From: Moringa oleifera
Lineage: Eukaryota > Streptophyta > Magnoliopsida > Brassicales > Moringaceae
Reading direction: 5' to 3'
DNA length: 64,000 bases
Assembly: GCA_021397835.1 (NCBI GenBank)
Contig: JAJFZO010000407.1
Coordinates: forward strand, 4,340,001 to 4,404,000
The notes under the pieces are model-generated. The model made no database searches. It was not told where the DNA came from and was given only the letters and a program-made list of their open reading frames with translations. The translations under genes and the position numbers were made by a program. Below are positions 1 through 14,255 of the stretch, piece by piece. Positions within the stretch are counted from its first letter, which is position 1. The number at the start of each line of letters is the position of its first letter.

Positions 1-646
1 TACTGATGTTTAAAAGCTGTAGTTTTATAGGAATATGAAACATTAGCTATGTATGGTCCACTTTTGGATGAGGTTGGCAAATGTCAGCAGCAACTCCTGG
101 AAATTCTCACCTATATTTAGTCCATTACCCCTGTGAACATCACTTATTTGAATAGTCTTTTACTCCTTTTTTTTTTTAAGAATTGCAGTTGCACCACGTT
201 CTTCTTAGACATCCCTATAATTGTTCCGGCCATTATCCTGGGCATCTTTACCTATATCGTAGGAGCTTTGGTGCTCTCTAGCTTTAACATTCTGTAATTT
301 TCTATTCAGCCCAACATGATCCATCATTAACTTTGATTTTAATTTTGCCTCCTTCCTTACTAGAGCCAGCTGTACATTTGCATGAACTGGGAGCTTTATG
401 TGTTCATCATCTTGTTGTTTCTATTTTCCTTTCTTACTACTCCACCAATTACTCTCCTAACTCTTTACATGCATAAGTATTGCCTTTACCAATATATCAT
501 CCGTTGTCTTTCTTGTCAACATGTTCTGTTGTCTTTCTTTTAGTTTGAGCCTGTCAAACTAAATCCATGTGATTTTTAATTTTGGCTATATTTGCTGTAT
601 TTGTCTGTTTCCTTTCTTGTACTGATTGTCCACTGCTTGCTGGCAG

Positions 647-3600
647 GGGAAATTGTTGTACTACTATTAGGTCGCTCTTTACAAATGAAGGGAAGCATGG
701 TGGTGAAGCTACTGTAGAGGCTGTAAGAATGATTGCACACCATGTTAAAGTCCACAACTGTCATTTGCATCCTGATGCTATTGAGGTATCTAATCTTGTA
801 ACCCCCACCAAAAAGAAAAAAATATAAAGGAAGTTAATTTAACATAAACACAGATAAGTTAGAGTGTTACTCTTTTTACTTTCTCCTTACTGTGCAAGGT
901 ATCAAATGAATGGGACGGATTCTTAGCTTGACATAAAATAAACCAGCTTAACCTGTCCATGGCATACTGCGCATTGGGCAATAATTTTTATGCCCACACC
1001 ATGAACCAAAATGCAGATATACCAGGTGATTTTGAGGCAGATTAATGGGTGCGGTATTGCAACATAGGCTGGAAAAGCAAACTGACTATGCACAAAATTA
1101 AGCATTCAGTTCAAATTTTCATTGGATGATAATGCTTGTTTAAGTGCTTATGTCAAAGTTCCGTGGGATAATATTGGTTGATAAAGTTGTGTACGAGCCT
1201 CTCTCCAATATGCCTGTCTGCTTTGAGAATAGGTTCTATAATAAATTAGCTCTTGCTGAGTGCAAGAAAAAGTCCTAGAACTAATTTTGGCAGACGGAAC
1301 ATTCTCTTTTGAGTGTTCTATTGAAGTCTTTTAATTTGAAGTATCTTTCTTTTTATATATATATTTTTTTTCAATGCTTTTGCAGGTGTTCTTGTCTTTG
1401 TCATTTGATGAGGATCTTGGGAAGCCAGATGCAGTAGATAGGGATGACAAGGTCAAAAACAGGAAATATAAAAAGAGAAAGAATGTTGAAGAACCAAATC
1501 AATCGCGAGAGAATGACAGAAGGAAAACGAAGCGGGAAATGATGACAAAGATGAGAGAGGAGGTGTCAATTCTTCCATAAGGGCTGCTTTCTTGATGTTT
1601 TACGTTTGCTGTCCAATTATCATGGCATTGATGTTTCAGTGCTTAAATTCTTATCACATGTTTTCTGTCATAACTTATATTTTATGGTTTTAACTCTGCA
1701 GAATAGATGCTTGGAGAGGATTAATGTTATCCTCTTTTAAAATTTTAAGTGGCTGGGCTCTGAAAGACATAAATGATGCTATAATGCAGAATCAAAGAGG
1801 TCTCTAATTGTGCTATCGCTCTTTATGATGTGAACAGGTTGTTGCTGATTACAAGGCTGTTTCTTTTACCCCAGATGTTATGGAGCGGAGAAGTATGCAA
1901 TCAGAGACACTCTCTGCTGTATTTGAGACATACTTCCGTGTCCTTAAGCATACAGTGCAGTCAGTTGCAGGCAGGTATGTTTAAGTTTTATGCTATTTAC
2001 TGCAGAGTAGCGTTGGGTTGGTCAGACCAGTGCTTAATTTTTAATAATTCAGTACTTATAACAATAGAAAACTAATATGTGCACCTTATTAATGGTGTGA
2101 TCCCAGTAATTAGTATAATTTTGAAGTGAGTTACACTATGAGGTTCTTAAAGGAAATGAGTACCCTTTCTATTGAAGGGAGACTTGGCACGCTCAAGTGT
2201 CTCTTAAGGTTGGCAGAGGTGAATTCATTTTTACTGGTTTCATGTGTGTATAAAACAGGAAATTTGTGGATTTTCTCTTGCTCTAGTTCCCTTTCAGTGT
2301 TGTCTCCATTGTAATGGTGGCATTGTTTGGTTTATTTGAGTTGTGCCATGGAGAATTAGGTAGTGACAAGAAGTGACATTGGGTCTGGAAAACTATCTAT
2401 TACGTTTTTACTTTTAGCTTTTTCAAAAGAGAAAACAGTGGTTGAGGGAATTGTGGCATGAAGCTCAATTTCCAAGTGTTTTCTCTCTTTGTCTTGCACT
2501 GAAGGCTTGCCCTCCAAGCCCTTGCCCCTCGATCTCACCCACACTAAATGGTTTGATGGGCATGTAGAGTTGGGTTGCTTTAATCTTGCAGTCTTTGTTC
2601 AGGTTGGGATAAAAAGTACAGAGTTGGGGTTGCTTTTTGAACCATTCATTTTCAATTGAATTATTTAGTTCAACTTGACATCTTATTCTTGCTTATTTTC
2701 TTGCCCAGTTCAGAAGCAGATGCTGATTTAAATACTAGTGCTTCTGGCTTGTACCCTTTGCTTGCTCCATGCCTGAATGGATTAGGAAAATTCTCTCACT
2801 TGATTGACTTAGACTACATTGGGGATCTTATGAATTATCTGAAAAGGCTTGCCTCTGGAAATAGCGTCTCTGACAGTTCTTCCTCAAAGTGTTCAAAACA
2901 TTTGACTGTTTCCGAACGCCTCCGGTGCTGCATTGTTGCTTTTAAAGTGATGAGGAGTAATCTTGACGCATTGAATGTTGATCTACAGGAGTTCTTCATC
3001 CAGCTTTACAACCTTGTACTCGAATACAGGCCAGGGAGGTAAGTGCAACCCAGCATTTAGAAATTGACACAGTTCTTGCAAAATTGACTTCTGCACCTTC
3101 TGAATAAATGCTGAAGCTATTCTCAAACATGTACGTGTTTATGCAACATGGGAAGGGGACTTTTGAATCTGTCAGAACTATTGTTAATTAGTGCTCTGAT
3201 GGTGCCTATAATTTGTAAGATGCATGGGATTTAAATCATACATCTGATCCTCAGAAAAGACATGTTTTCTAAATCCTTATTTTTTTGTTGAAGCAGTTTT
3301 AGTGTGAGTGGTTATCTTTACATCTCTTCTCAGTCTCATGCAGTTGTGTTGTCTGTGGATGCATTGTTATATTGGTATCTTTTTGTGGCTTTATTCTCAA
3401 TTTCTCGTCTTTTTTTCCCCTTGCCTTTTGTTTTTCTGGATGTGGAGGGTTCAACATTTAATTAAATCTGAAAATAATTTTTCTTGAAGGTTGATTGTTT
3501 TACCTCGTGGAAGGTTCTTGAAAATGCGTTTTGTGTACATATGTAGTCTCATGTGCAAAACTTAAGCTCCTTACGAAGAACTTTAATGTATTTGTGGAGC

Positions 3601-5022
3601 AGAGATGAAGGTGAAGTGTTAGCTGAAGCTTTGAAGATTATGTTGTGCCAAGACAGACAGCATGACATGCAGAAGGCTGCTGCATTTGTGAAACGCTTGG
3701 CCACGTTCTCTTTATGCTTTGGGTGTGCAGAATCCATGGCTGGTCTGTTGAATTATCTGTAATACAGTTTAATATCTACAGGAGTTCGTATGCTTAATTC
3801 TGTGGTCATTCTTTTGAAATTCCTGCAGCTTTAGTCACTTTAAAGCATCTTCTTCAGAAGAATGTCAAGTGCCGGAATCTACTGGAAAATGATGCCGGAG
3901 GTGGCTCAGTTTCTGGTCCCATTGCGGTAAGCTCCAATAGTATTCTAATTCTATGCAGGACAATTTTGTTTCTCTTGTAACATAACTGCTACATTAGAAA
4001 TAGGTAAAACTGAGACCAAGGTACTTTACAGAATAAATTGAGAAAATAAATGCAACTCCATTTTCTTCGTTTTTAATGGATCAAAGAACTACTCTTTGGA
4101 CAAATATCAATGTGTAATTTGAATAAGGGAGTTCTTGTTGAGATTCATTTGTAGTGTGCTTTTTATGTGAGCATGTGGCTGTGGGTCTAATGATACTGGT
4201 AATTTTCCGTAACTTGATTGCAAGGTAAGCAGTTTGCTTGAGTTTTCTTGCTTTTGCACAAACAATTTCACAGCCTACTTCAGTGAGTGGTGAACAACTG
4301 CAGGCCAATTGACATTGATTATTACCCCAAAAAAAAAAAAAAAAAAGCTTCCCAAAACAAATGGAATGCCTTTGATTTCGCGGCCTCCTTGTATATCTAA
4401 TAAATTAAGTTTACATTTACATCGATGTATCCTTTTGGAAAACTGTGAATCTTTTTCTGCATATGTGAATTGAAGCTTTGAGATGTCCATGATTAATATG
4501 ATGTGTTTCTCTTGATTTGATGTGCAGAAATATCAGCCATATGCAACGGATCCCAATTTGAGTGGTGCACTTGCTTCAGTTCTTTGGGAGCTCAATCTCT
4601 TATCCAAACATTATCATACAGCTGTTTCGGCAATTGCTTCAAACATTTCCACCATAAATGCTTCTCACAGCCAGGTTTATCTCTCGACCATGTCTCCTCA
4701 GCAAGCTTTCACCGAGTTTTCACTGGAAAAGGAATCATTTAACCCAAAGGATGATACTCGAAAATCAAACAAGAGGAAAAGAGTGGGCGCACAGGTAATA
4801 TCAGCTAGCATGGAGCCACCACCTCCCTTGGAGGAAAACGAGGTGAGCAAGAAACTTGCTGAACATTACCTGCTTCTCCACAACATCAAGGAGACTGAAA
4901 GATTGAGAAGGGAGTTGGATGTTACAACTGCTTCGCTTCAGTTATACAAAGAATATAAGGATCAGAAGAAGAAGAAAAAACAAAAGTCCAAAACCAAGAA
5001 GAATGTAAAATCTTCCAAGTAG
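647..5022 (+). CDS. NOC3: NOC3-like nucleolar complex protein (3' part of gene, 5' end outside window)
   Basis: Exons read as 647-785, 1386-1559 or so, 1838-1974, 2709-3038, 3603-3742, 3829-3926 and 4528-5022 (stop TAG). Conserved stretches in order are LFTNEGKHGGEATVEAVR, VFLSLSFDEDLGKP, the SAVFETYFRVLKHT block, LLAPCLNGLGKFSHLIDLDY, the LNVDLQEFF-LEYRPGR block, KRLATFSLCFGCAESM, KNVKCRNLLENDAGGGS and YQPYATDPNLSGAL. These match the CBF/Noc3 region of plant NOC3 as I remember it. The protein ends in a lysine-rich tail typical of nucleolar proteins. NOC3 works with NOC2 in pre-60S ribosome maturation and transport from nucleolus to nucleoplasm. The upstream exons that encode the N-terminus lie before base 1; bases 1-646 read as intron. 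No frame break was seen in the exons present. The second exon's donor is the least certain border. Confidence 0.9.
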
Positions 5023-8000
5023 CTGGATAGTTTTCTGAAACTGTTAGAAATTTTGATAATGTATTCATGACCTGAGCTTTCTTTGTTTAGAATTAAACAC
5101 TATTCTTTTTGTCCTTCTGCATTCATGCCATATCTTTGAAATCAGTCGGGTCGCTTTGGCCTCTCCTTTCTAAGCAACCTGAAAATTGGGTGCCCTGCCG
5201 GATCCCTGGGCCAAGCTCTAAGTTGCGTCCAGCAAGACACCAATTTTCTGGCTGGTAGAAGGGGGCCAAGGGGGGGCCAGTTTTCATATCATGAACCAGA
5301 GCTGCTTTCCAGGTAATATGAAATAGTAAGGTGAGAAGGATGACGAAATGATCCAGTTAATGGAGCCACTTTCATGGATGATATTGATCTGGCTACGAGC
5401 ATTTAATAATTTCTGTGATCACCTGTCCCAAGTCTAATCCTCTAGAACAACGTGTTTGAAACCTTGGATGCCCATTATTACCCTTTATGAGCCAATCTCC
5501 ATCCCATGTGACACAGTATCTCTTGACATTCACCTCCCCACATGCTTCCCCATTTTCTCCCATCTCTGCTTACTCTTTCTTCATAATTATAACACAAATA
5601 TGATTTAAGACCCTGCATGGCATCATGTGCCTTTAGTCGCAATTCCAGGCCACGAACTTCCACGTTACCGCTGTTCTATCACGCGTCTATTAGTCAGTCC
5701 AACATTATCCTCCCAACCATATAATATACACAGATTTTCATATAGTTCAATCATTCTCATAATTTTTTTTTGTTTTTTGGGGGAGGTGTTTAGGTAGGGC
5801 AGTCATTCCCGTATAAATGGGAACGCGTATAATATGTTCCCTTCGGAACCATATAATTCTTACGAAATCCTTCTTATACTATAATACCTCTTTGACTACC
5901 CATCATTAAGCCGCTTTATACTAATTAAGGTATACAAGCCGAGTACCGTCATGCTCCGCGTACACATGGCACATGACATGTATTCCTTTAATTGAATATC
6001 AAAAAGGAAACCTTTATCATATACTTAGGCCAACGGGTCACCAATAAAAGTCAAATTGGCAACTGTCTATACATGTATAAATACATTAATTTATAAGATG
6101 GAGAAGTAGGCAATGATGAGAGATTGCCGTGTTGTATGATCGATACGGTATAAATTTAGAATATCAGAGGAGCGAATACGAACATGCTACGTACTCTCTG
6201 CTAGTTGGCTTGCAGTATCAATGTATATTTGCTTCTCTTATGGAAGCTTTCCTTTTATCATAAGCTGTCAACAGCTTACACTTATTAATAAATAAATACA
6301 TACCTACATAATCTATATTTTTTTATTCTCACAATTTATGTTATTAATTTCCTATTTTTCAGCTGACTTCCTATCAATAACCAATATAATTCAATATCCA
6401 AAAAAAATTAGAATTAATACTGGCATTTTTATTATATACAATACCAGTCAAAGTTATTAATTTTCAAATTTATACATTTTAATCTTTTATTTAATTTATA
6501 TGTTAGTCGGTACTACTGATTTTAAACCATGTTCAAGATTCTAAATTTAATAAATAATTAAGACTGAAATGAAGCTTACAAGAAAAGCCAAAAAATTAAC
6601 TAATAAATGGAATATTCATTTTTGGTCATTGACAAGTAAGAGAATAAAGTACAATCCTTTTTTTCCCCCTAATTTATTGTATTGTTCTTTGTTCACTCTT
6701 CAGTTTTTAATTATATTTATATTTTAATTAAAACATTAAATCTTTGATACAAAATTAACCAAAAGGGTAGGTGAAAACTAAGTAATATATTGAAAAAAAT
6801 TAATCATATTAAAAGGTTACGGTCAACCAAGAAATTAATTAAGCTTATCTTATAAATATAATTTTAGTCTATTTCTAGATCTTTTCCTCATCATTTACAC
6901 CAAGAAAATATATTATTTTCTTCGGTAATTATCGTTTGGTTGCGTCACTCCGTATCCTTATGGTCAGTTGCCATAGATCCTATATTCCCATATCCACCAT
7001 ACCAAAATTAAATTAAACCTCATAAATCAAGAGAGATCCACCACTCAATTAAATACCTTACCAAAATACATACACCAAGTCAATCTCCATATTTTTAAAT
7101 AATTTAATTATATTTTCATCACCCACAAACTTCTCAAAAAAATTATTTAATATGATTTTTATTACGTACATATAAATCTTATGTTATATTAACTTGAGTC
7201 ATTTATTACAAGATTTCAATTTCTTCAAATCAATGTTTTGAGATTGGTTCTTAGGTATCCATAAAATAATAAAGTTAAATTTTTTGAAAAACATAAAATG
7301 TAAGAAAATTGATTCGCATATTATTTAATTATTTTTAAGATAAAATAATTCACGGATCATTCTATCGAGATTTTTCGGTGCTCAATTTATATATATGAAT
7401 ATAGACAAACACATCCTTAGCATTGTAGTGATAATATCTTTTACGTTTCTAAGGAAAATAGAATAATCATACATTCAAGTCAATTAAATACTTTTTGACT
7501 CATTTAGTCTATTGTAGAACACGAGCCGTGGCACGAGTCAAGTGGGATTGGTTGGGTACAATGCCATTTCCACGGGATAACTCTCGTGCTGACTATAGTG
7601 ACATTAATTCATAATCACTATCCAATTATTAAATTTTAATTAATCAATTTTTCAAATAGAAGGTTGCATGTGACACCGCATTTATTCCCTTTAGGGCATT
7701 AATTATGTTATTTTTTTTTTCTTTTAGGCTAAAAAGCCTTTTGTCGATTTTTCTCTTGTTCGAGTCAGACACCGTTCCGTGAAGGGATTAAGTTGTTAAT
7801 TAATTAATTAGTGCCATTACTAATATTATTATTTTCATTATTTTTAGTTGTTAAGAATCATAAATCATCGTCTAGTTAGTATGTGACAAATTGATGATGT
7901 GGTGATTATGCCAGGTAGGACCATCATCCAACATGCACACCTAAGAAAATGACCATTCTCCCACTATTTAATTAATTATTCCAAAAAAATCATTTTATTT

Positions 8001-10340
8001 TGTTTTTATTTATTTTTGTGTTTGCGACCCTTTAACCTACTCAAATGTTACCCATATGAGTATGTAAAATTGTTATTTTTATTATCTTAGTAATATTTTT
8101 AAAAAAATAAAATTTCCCAAAAAAATCATTTCTAATTTAAATCATATTAAGATTTTAATTTTTAATTTTATAATTATAGTATTTTATTTTTTTCATCTTT
8201 TTTTCCATTGGAGTTCACTGGATTAATCCACAATTCTAATTGTGCTAAGAGCAAACTTGTTTCCTAATAGGAACAAACTGCTCAGCTATACCTACTGGTT
8301 GGTTATTTTCCCAAGTAAAAAGCATTTAAACCTGGGGATCAAACCTTAATATCCCTCTTGTTAATACAAATAAAGAAAATTTATTATCCATTATTATATT
8401 AAATAAACATTTTTTAATAATAATAATTAATTAGACTTTATTAGAATATAAATCATGATTGTGATCTCTAAACTGCTTATAGTCCCCCCTTACCCCTGAA
8501 AGCATCAGAAATACACTGTGTGTCTTTCAGATACAAAGTGCAAAACCTGCAGCTGACCTAATCACAACAGGATGTGTCCACATTGGCTTATTAGGTGCCC
8601 AAAAGCAACCCATCCAATCTCATCAATTTATTCATCCTCACCACTTCATGTTAAATCTACACCCATTAATTTCTAATAATTAACAATATCTATATGATAG
8701 CCAAAATTAACCAAAGCCCAAAACATAATATTGTTAATTATTTTTTATGAGGGGTAAATGAGTAATAACACTTGGTTTACTGGATTAGCTTCTTATTTGC
8801 ATAATTAAATTTTTGTTTGCTACTTATTTGATAGTAATTGTTTTCTAATGAAGTTTAAAAAAAATACTTTTTTACAATTTATAATAATTGTATAAATAAA
8901 TAAATAAAATAAATTTTATTAAATTGTTATATATAGTTATTTTTTAAAATTTTAAGGAAATTAATTTTTTAAAAAAAAAATTATCCATATCAAAAATCAT
9001 CAGTGAAACGATTCTCTTTTTGGGTGGGATGGCCAGATGAGGAATAAAGACACTGACTAATGCTCACTAATGATGCGTTGTCACCAATAATATCAAATCA
9101 TCTGTTCATCAAGGTAGGTGCCGAGGGCTGTCGTTTTGCCACGTGTAATTTCATTAACCATAATTAATTTTTTAAATTAAATAATTGATTCTTCCTATCA
9201 TTAAGCACGGTCATTTTGCCAGTTAAGACAATCGTACGGTACCTTTATTAAAAGTATACTACACTTCTAACGGACTCGGTTTCTTGGATGCCTCCGCTGC
9301 CGCCGTCAAAACAGCATATCCTTAACCTTATTCCTTGTCCGAATCAGTTCACCGTGATGTCGAAAACGTCCTTCCTTCGGTTTCTTAGAATGCCGTACAT
9401 TCGAATCTGCTGCTCCGTGACTTTAACCAGCTTCAATCCGCCCTTTTCAATAGGGAAAAAGTAAGATTCTGAGTGTTTGGTTCCTGAGAAAAATATGGAA
9501 CAGCTGGAATGAGCTCCCAGAAGGATTTCAGAATCTTAATTATTGGTCCCTTCTAATCCATTTGCTCCAGCAATGCTAATGCAATAATCAAGGTATATTA
9601 GCTGGAAAATCGTAATTAATTATTGTTAATTTAAGTTTTTGATTTTCATTGTTCTCTTTTGATTCACTCCCAGATTAGAATCCTTAGTGCAGGTCAATAG
9701 CACATTGTGATCTCTCCGAATGAATCTGATGCGATGCCGCCTGTGTTTAAGTTTCCATTTGGTTCTCAAGAGCCAAACAGAAATTGAATCGGAATATCGA
9801 ATGCGAAACAATAACACTCAAACCTTTGTCTTCCCTTCGTTTTTCTCAACAAACAAACAGCAATCCTAGCATTTTCTTCAATAAAAGTAAATGTCTCCTT
9901 CCTTTGGAAAGGAGAACAAAAGAAGGAAACAACAGGTTAAAATGCAAAATGAAGCTTTGAGATCCAAATGTTCCGGCCTTGATTCATTCTTATTTTCCAG
10001 GATTTCTCAGGAACCAAACGGAAAACATTTACAAAGGGAAAAGAAGAAGAAGGGATGCTCAGGGAGAAAAAGGCACAAGTAATTTCTACTTCTCCAGTTG
10101 CTGTTTCAGTCCTCTTTACACTGAAAAACAACTAAAAGAACAGAAAAAAAAAAAAAAGGAAAACTATTCCTCTGTTTCCCCTTCCCTCCTTCGATCGCGG
10201 AAAAAAAGATCGCATAAGTATATTTACATAATAAAGAAAAAAATCTAAAACGACATGGTTCTCCTTTTCTTGTTCTCTATGTTACCCAGATACATGTATA
10301 CGAAAAACCAAGATCTCTCTAATTAGAGACAGTTGCGATC
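5023..10340. other. AT-rich spacer between NOC3 and SAUR
   Basis: No gene is supported here. The first few hundred bases hold the NOC3 3' end, then a GC-richer patch at about 5136-5290 with an inverted repeat. The rest is AT-rich with many stops in all frames. A perfect G-box (CACGTG) lies at 9140-9145. A less AT-rich stretch at about 9240-9560 and purine-rich sequence at 9890-10250 contain only short, low-complexity open frames; the latter probably includes the SAUR 3' end on the minus strand. Confidence 0.6.
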
Positions 10341-10781
10341 TTAGAAGAACTCATCGGACAAGGAGGCGAGTAGATCCTGGAGGTCCCGTGACTCGTGGCC
10401 GAGTCGAAGCGATTCCATGACTCGTTCGAAGACGAGAACATGGCAGGGGATGTGGAGCACGCCTTTCTGCTCGTAGCCGTACTCCTGAGCGGACTTGTTG
10501 AGGAGGCCGATGAAGACAGGGTGGTTGAGCAGCTCCGCACTCACCACGAACCGCTCCATCTCGTCCCCGACGTAGACAGGGACGTGGCCCTCGGGCACCG
10601 CAGGCTTCTTGGAGCCGGGACAACGCCGAGCAGGCCTCGAGGCGGAGGAGATTGCTGCTCTAAAAGACTCACCTCGACGCGGACGGCGGGAGTCTGTGCG
10701 CCGTGCCTGTGAATCGGATCTGAGTAGGCTGTACTGGGAGGAGTCGGCGACTCGGGAGAGGCGGCGGATCAACTGCTTCAT
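10341..10781 (-). CDS. SAUR family auxin-responsive protein (SAUR71/72 type)
   Basis: Intronless 146-aa protein. The N-terminus MKQLIRRLSRVADSSQYSLL is the hallmark of the SAUR71/SAUR72 clade, followed by a basic linker and the SAUR core VPEGHVPVYVGDEMERFVVS, then the HPVFIGLLNKSAQEYGYEQ and GVLHIPCHVLVFERVMESL blocks. I take the ATG at 10781. The open frame reaches to 10799, but only from a TTG, and the family starts at MKQLIRR. SAUR proteins inhibit PP2C.D phosphatases at the plasma membrane and so activate proton pumps and cell expansion; this is family knowledge, not shown here. The leader on the minus strand is CT-rich (about 11030-11110) and a TA run at 11120-11154 lies about 340 bp upstream and may supply the TATA box. 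Confidence 0.93.
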   Translation of the reverse strand: MKQLIRRLSRVADSSQYSLLRSDSQARRTDSRRPRRGESFRAAISSASRPARRCPGSKKPAVPEGHVPVYVGDEMERFVVSAELLNHPVFIGLLNKSAQEYGYEQKGVLHIPCHVLVFERVMESLRLGHESRDLQDLLASLSDEFF

Positions 10782-11119
10782 TACGTTCTTTGAAGACAAA
10801 AACCGAAGCTATTTCTGTTTTTACAGGTGTCGTCGATAAAAAAAAAAGAAACAGCGCTGTTTTTCGTCTTCCCAGAGATTCACAGAGAGAAAACTGAATA
10901 AATACTTCTTCTGTTCTAGGATTTTGAAGGCAAACGTACTAAAACGTACAATATCCTTACAGCGAAAGAAATCAAAGCAGTTGCCAAAAACTTAGACAGA
11001 AACTTGAAGAGGAAAGAAATGGAAGTTGAAGCTTGAGAGAGAGAAAGTTGTTGTTTGGAAAGAGAGAAAGTGAGAGAGCTATAGAAGGTGAGATGGGTGT
11101 GAGGGGAGAGAGGAATGAA

Positions 11120-11154
11120 ATATATATAGATATACATATATATATATATATATA
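11120..11154. repeat. TA-rich simple repeat upstream of SAUR
   Basis: Alternating TA with two interruptions. It lies about 340 bp upstream of the SAUR start codon, followed on the gene's strand by a CT-rich leader, so it could double as a TATA region. Length is likely to vary between alleles. Confidence 0.8.
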
Positions 11155-14100
11155 AGAGGCAGAGAGAGATAGAGAATGAGAGGAAGAAGGAGGTGAGGGT
11201 ACACATGGAAAGGTGATGATGAGAGAGAGAGGGGTACAGGTAGGAGTACTTGGCAGGTACAATTTACATTTAGCAAGAAATTTCTCTTTTAATAATTTAT
11301 TAGTTGTTTCTTTTTTTACTTCATGTTCCGTAGATGTCACAATTCACGAAGTTTCACTCTGTAAACTTTATCTTGCTCCAAACCGGGTCGGGTACCAGAT
11401 AATAAGCGCCATTTTCTTAATTAATTGCCTTTTTCTAATATAAAATTTTCTTTTTATTTTGATTTAAAAAATAATAATAATTTAAAACTAAATTGATAAT
11501 TAAAACAAATTTTACATATTAATAGCTTATGATGCTAAAGGCTTCTAGATCCGACAAATATTCAAATTATTCAGAAGAAATTTCCACAAATTAATTTGAC
11601 TTCCACACTCACTTCAACTACTCGAACGACTCGACGTGGTCCGGTTCTCTGTTTTAAGGAATGTATAAATGCAATGAATGAACGAACCTAATTTTATCCC
11701 TGACAATTATATGTAAACGCCGGGTCCGGTTTAACCTACCCTCAGGCTAACATAGCCAACGTCTCATTACACAAACATGGCATGAAACCTTAAATTAACT
11801 TGACCCGAATTTTAATTAGATTTGACCCAACATTAAGTTGTGTGAAGTTTAATCGTCTATGATTACGTAACAAGTTATAAAAAATTTAAATAAAATAAAT
11901 TATATTATCTTAAATTTTGAATTTTACTTTTTAATTAAATTTTAACTTTTCAAACATTTTAAACTAATTTTTTATTTATTATTTTTTAAAACGGATATTG
12001 ATAAAAATTATTGTAAAAGATTAATAATATTTTATATTAAAATATCTACAAAATTATTTAAAAAATTAAATTTTATTTCAATTTTATCTTTCGTATTTAA
12101 ATAGTTTTTGATTAATAAACTATTTTTTATGAATATTTAAAATTTTGTATAGTATAATTTAAAAAAATATTTTAGGTCTCAAAAAAGTTTGAATTTTATT
12201 GTGACGGTATCCGTAATATTCTTTTACATCGATTAAAAATTTAAAATTAAAATTTATTGTAAATATATTTAATTTAAAATTTTTAATAAAATTTAATTTA
12301 AAAATTAATAAATAAATATTTATTTGATGAGATACTAAAAATTAAAATTTGATAAAAAAATTTAAAATTTTAAAGAATAAATATTATTTTAAACATGAAG
12401 TTTTGTTTTTTTTTTTCAATTGAATTTTTATTTTCAAAACATAACTAAATAAATCTTAATATTTTAATTTTATTTAAATTAAACTATATCAAAAAAAATA
12501 AATATTAAAAATTTTAAATTAAAAGTATTTTAATACAAATTTTAACTCATGATTTTTTACATATGTAAAACAATTCAAACAAAAATATTTTTTAAAATTC
12601 AAACTATCATTGATTAGTTAAAAAAATTTAAATTTAAAAAATGAAATTAAAATAAAATAAAAAATCTATTTGAATAGATTTTAGTCATTTTAATAATAAA
12701 AAATTATTAACTTTTCATAATTATTTTGAATTAAGATTTAATTTATATATAATCAATATATTAGGGTTTCTTTAAATAACGTTTTTAAAGTTAAAATTTA
12801 ATTAGAAATGGAAATAAAATTAAATAATTTAAATAATATTTATTTAAATTTAATTAATATTATTTTAAAATAATTTTTTTATAATTTATAAAATAATTAT
12901 TATAAAAAAAGGAAGAGGTGCAGAAAACGTTGGGGCAAGGAGAGAGCGCAATTACCGGAGAGGTTTCTCTTTTCAGTAGTCCGGGTTGCAGTACAGTTCC
13001 GTGACTCTGAATCTTTTTAGCACCTCTTGTCTTTTGCATCTGCTCTATCTACGTGTCACCTTTTATTCTTCTCTGGGTTCTCCCCGCGCGTGGTTGATAC
13101 GATTTAGGAAAATGCGTGCTCGATTTGCAAGTGTACGTCACTGCGAGTGGGGATAGGTTTTTGGCTTTGGAGAAAGAAGGATATAAAGGAATATGTGACA
13201 TTTGCCTTTTTTTTTTTCTTTTTTTTTTTTTGGTGTGAATGGAAAGTGAAGTGACGTGCTACATGTTTGTTGTTTTTAGCTGAGCAGTTTGGCATGTAAA
13301 GGCAACTTGGGCAATCCGACCCCACAAATATGTTACTTTTCTAAATTATTTTAAATGTTTTTAATATAAATCAATAATATCATCGTTTAAATTATAAAAA
13401 TATTTATTTTACTATTATTATTTATATAACATATAAATTTTCACAATTTTTTAAATTTAATTGTTAAAAATAAACCTAATTGTTTTTGAATTTTAAACTT
13501 GATTGACATATTAACATTTACTTAAGTTAAATCTTCCATGATAAAATTTTTTACAGTTTTAAAAATTATTTCTTGTATTACTAATAAAAAACTAATAATT
13601 CAATTATTTTTTATTTAAACAGATATTTGTGTATTATTATTTTTTTACCCACTTTACAAGTCAATGTTTATTACGAATTTTGGAATCTAAATACAACAAA
13701 GTAAACGATTAGAAGGCAAATTAATCAAGAGTTAGGCAAAGATAAGTTTGAATGCTAAAAAGTTACATGGAACCCAATAGAGGTAAATATTTTATATTAA
13801 ACTTAATTTAATTTATTAATTGAAAAATAATGGTGGCTATTAATTTAAGACAACTTAATCAATCGGACAAAAATGTAAGACTTCGTATTAAATTTAACTT
13901 GCCGACTTTATCCACTTAATTTATAATAAGGCTTAATCAATTTTATAATCCATGTTTGATCCTCACCACTTCCGTTACATTGCCCAACCACGCCACTCGT
14001 GGGATTGTTCTTTTCACTACGAAATGTCAAACCGATATAAATGCAACCAAAATTGCAAGGTGGGTTCCTATTTTTTCCTATTAATAAGTAGTCTCATTAA

Positions 14101-14255
14101 TTATTTCATATTATAATATTAAGTAATTTACATGATTAAACATGTTTTCGCCTCTATTTGATTCAAATTTATCGTGCGGATGGATGACCCAAATTGGCAA
14201 CAAAGTCTCCCGTATTTGGTGGAGGATCAAATAGGGTTTGTTTAAAAGCTCCGGA

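Noticed and set aside
1..646. NOC3 exon in the first 646 bases
   Set aside because: No frame there matches the family sequence that should precede the exon at 647; it reads as intron.
2126..2314. An additional NOC3 exon
   Set aside because: Exons ending at 1974 and starting at 2709 join in frame and match the family alignment directly.
7740..7790. tRNA-like TTCGAGTC segment
   Set aside because: No flanking stems or acceptor arm could be drawn.
10782..10799. Six extra N-terminal residues on the SAUR protein
   Set aside because: The upstream codon is TTG; the family start MKQLIRR is at the ATG ending at 10781.
10916..11340. Overlapping minus-strand frames rich in Ser/Leu/Tyr-Ile
   Set aside because: They translate the CT-rich leader and TA repeat upstream of the SAUR gene and are low complexity.
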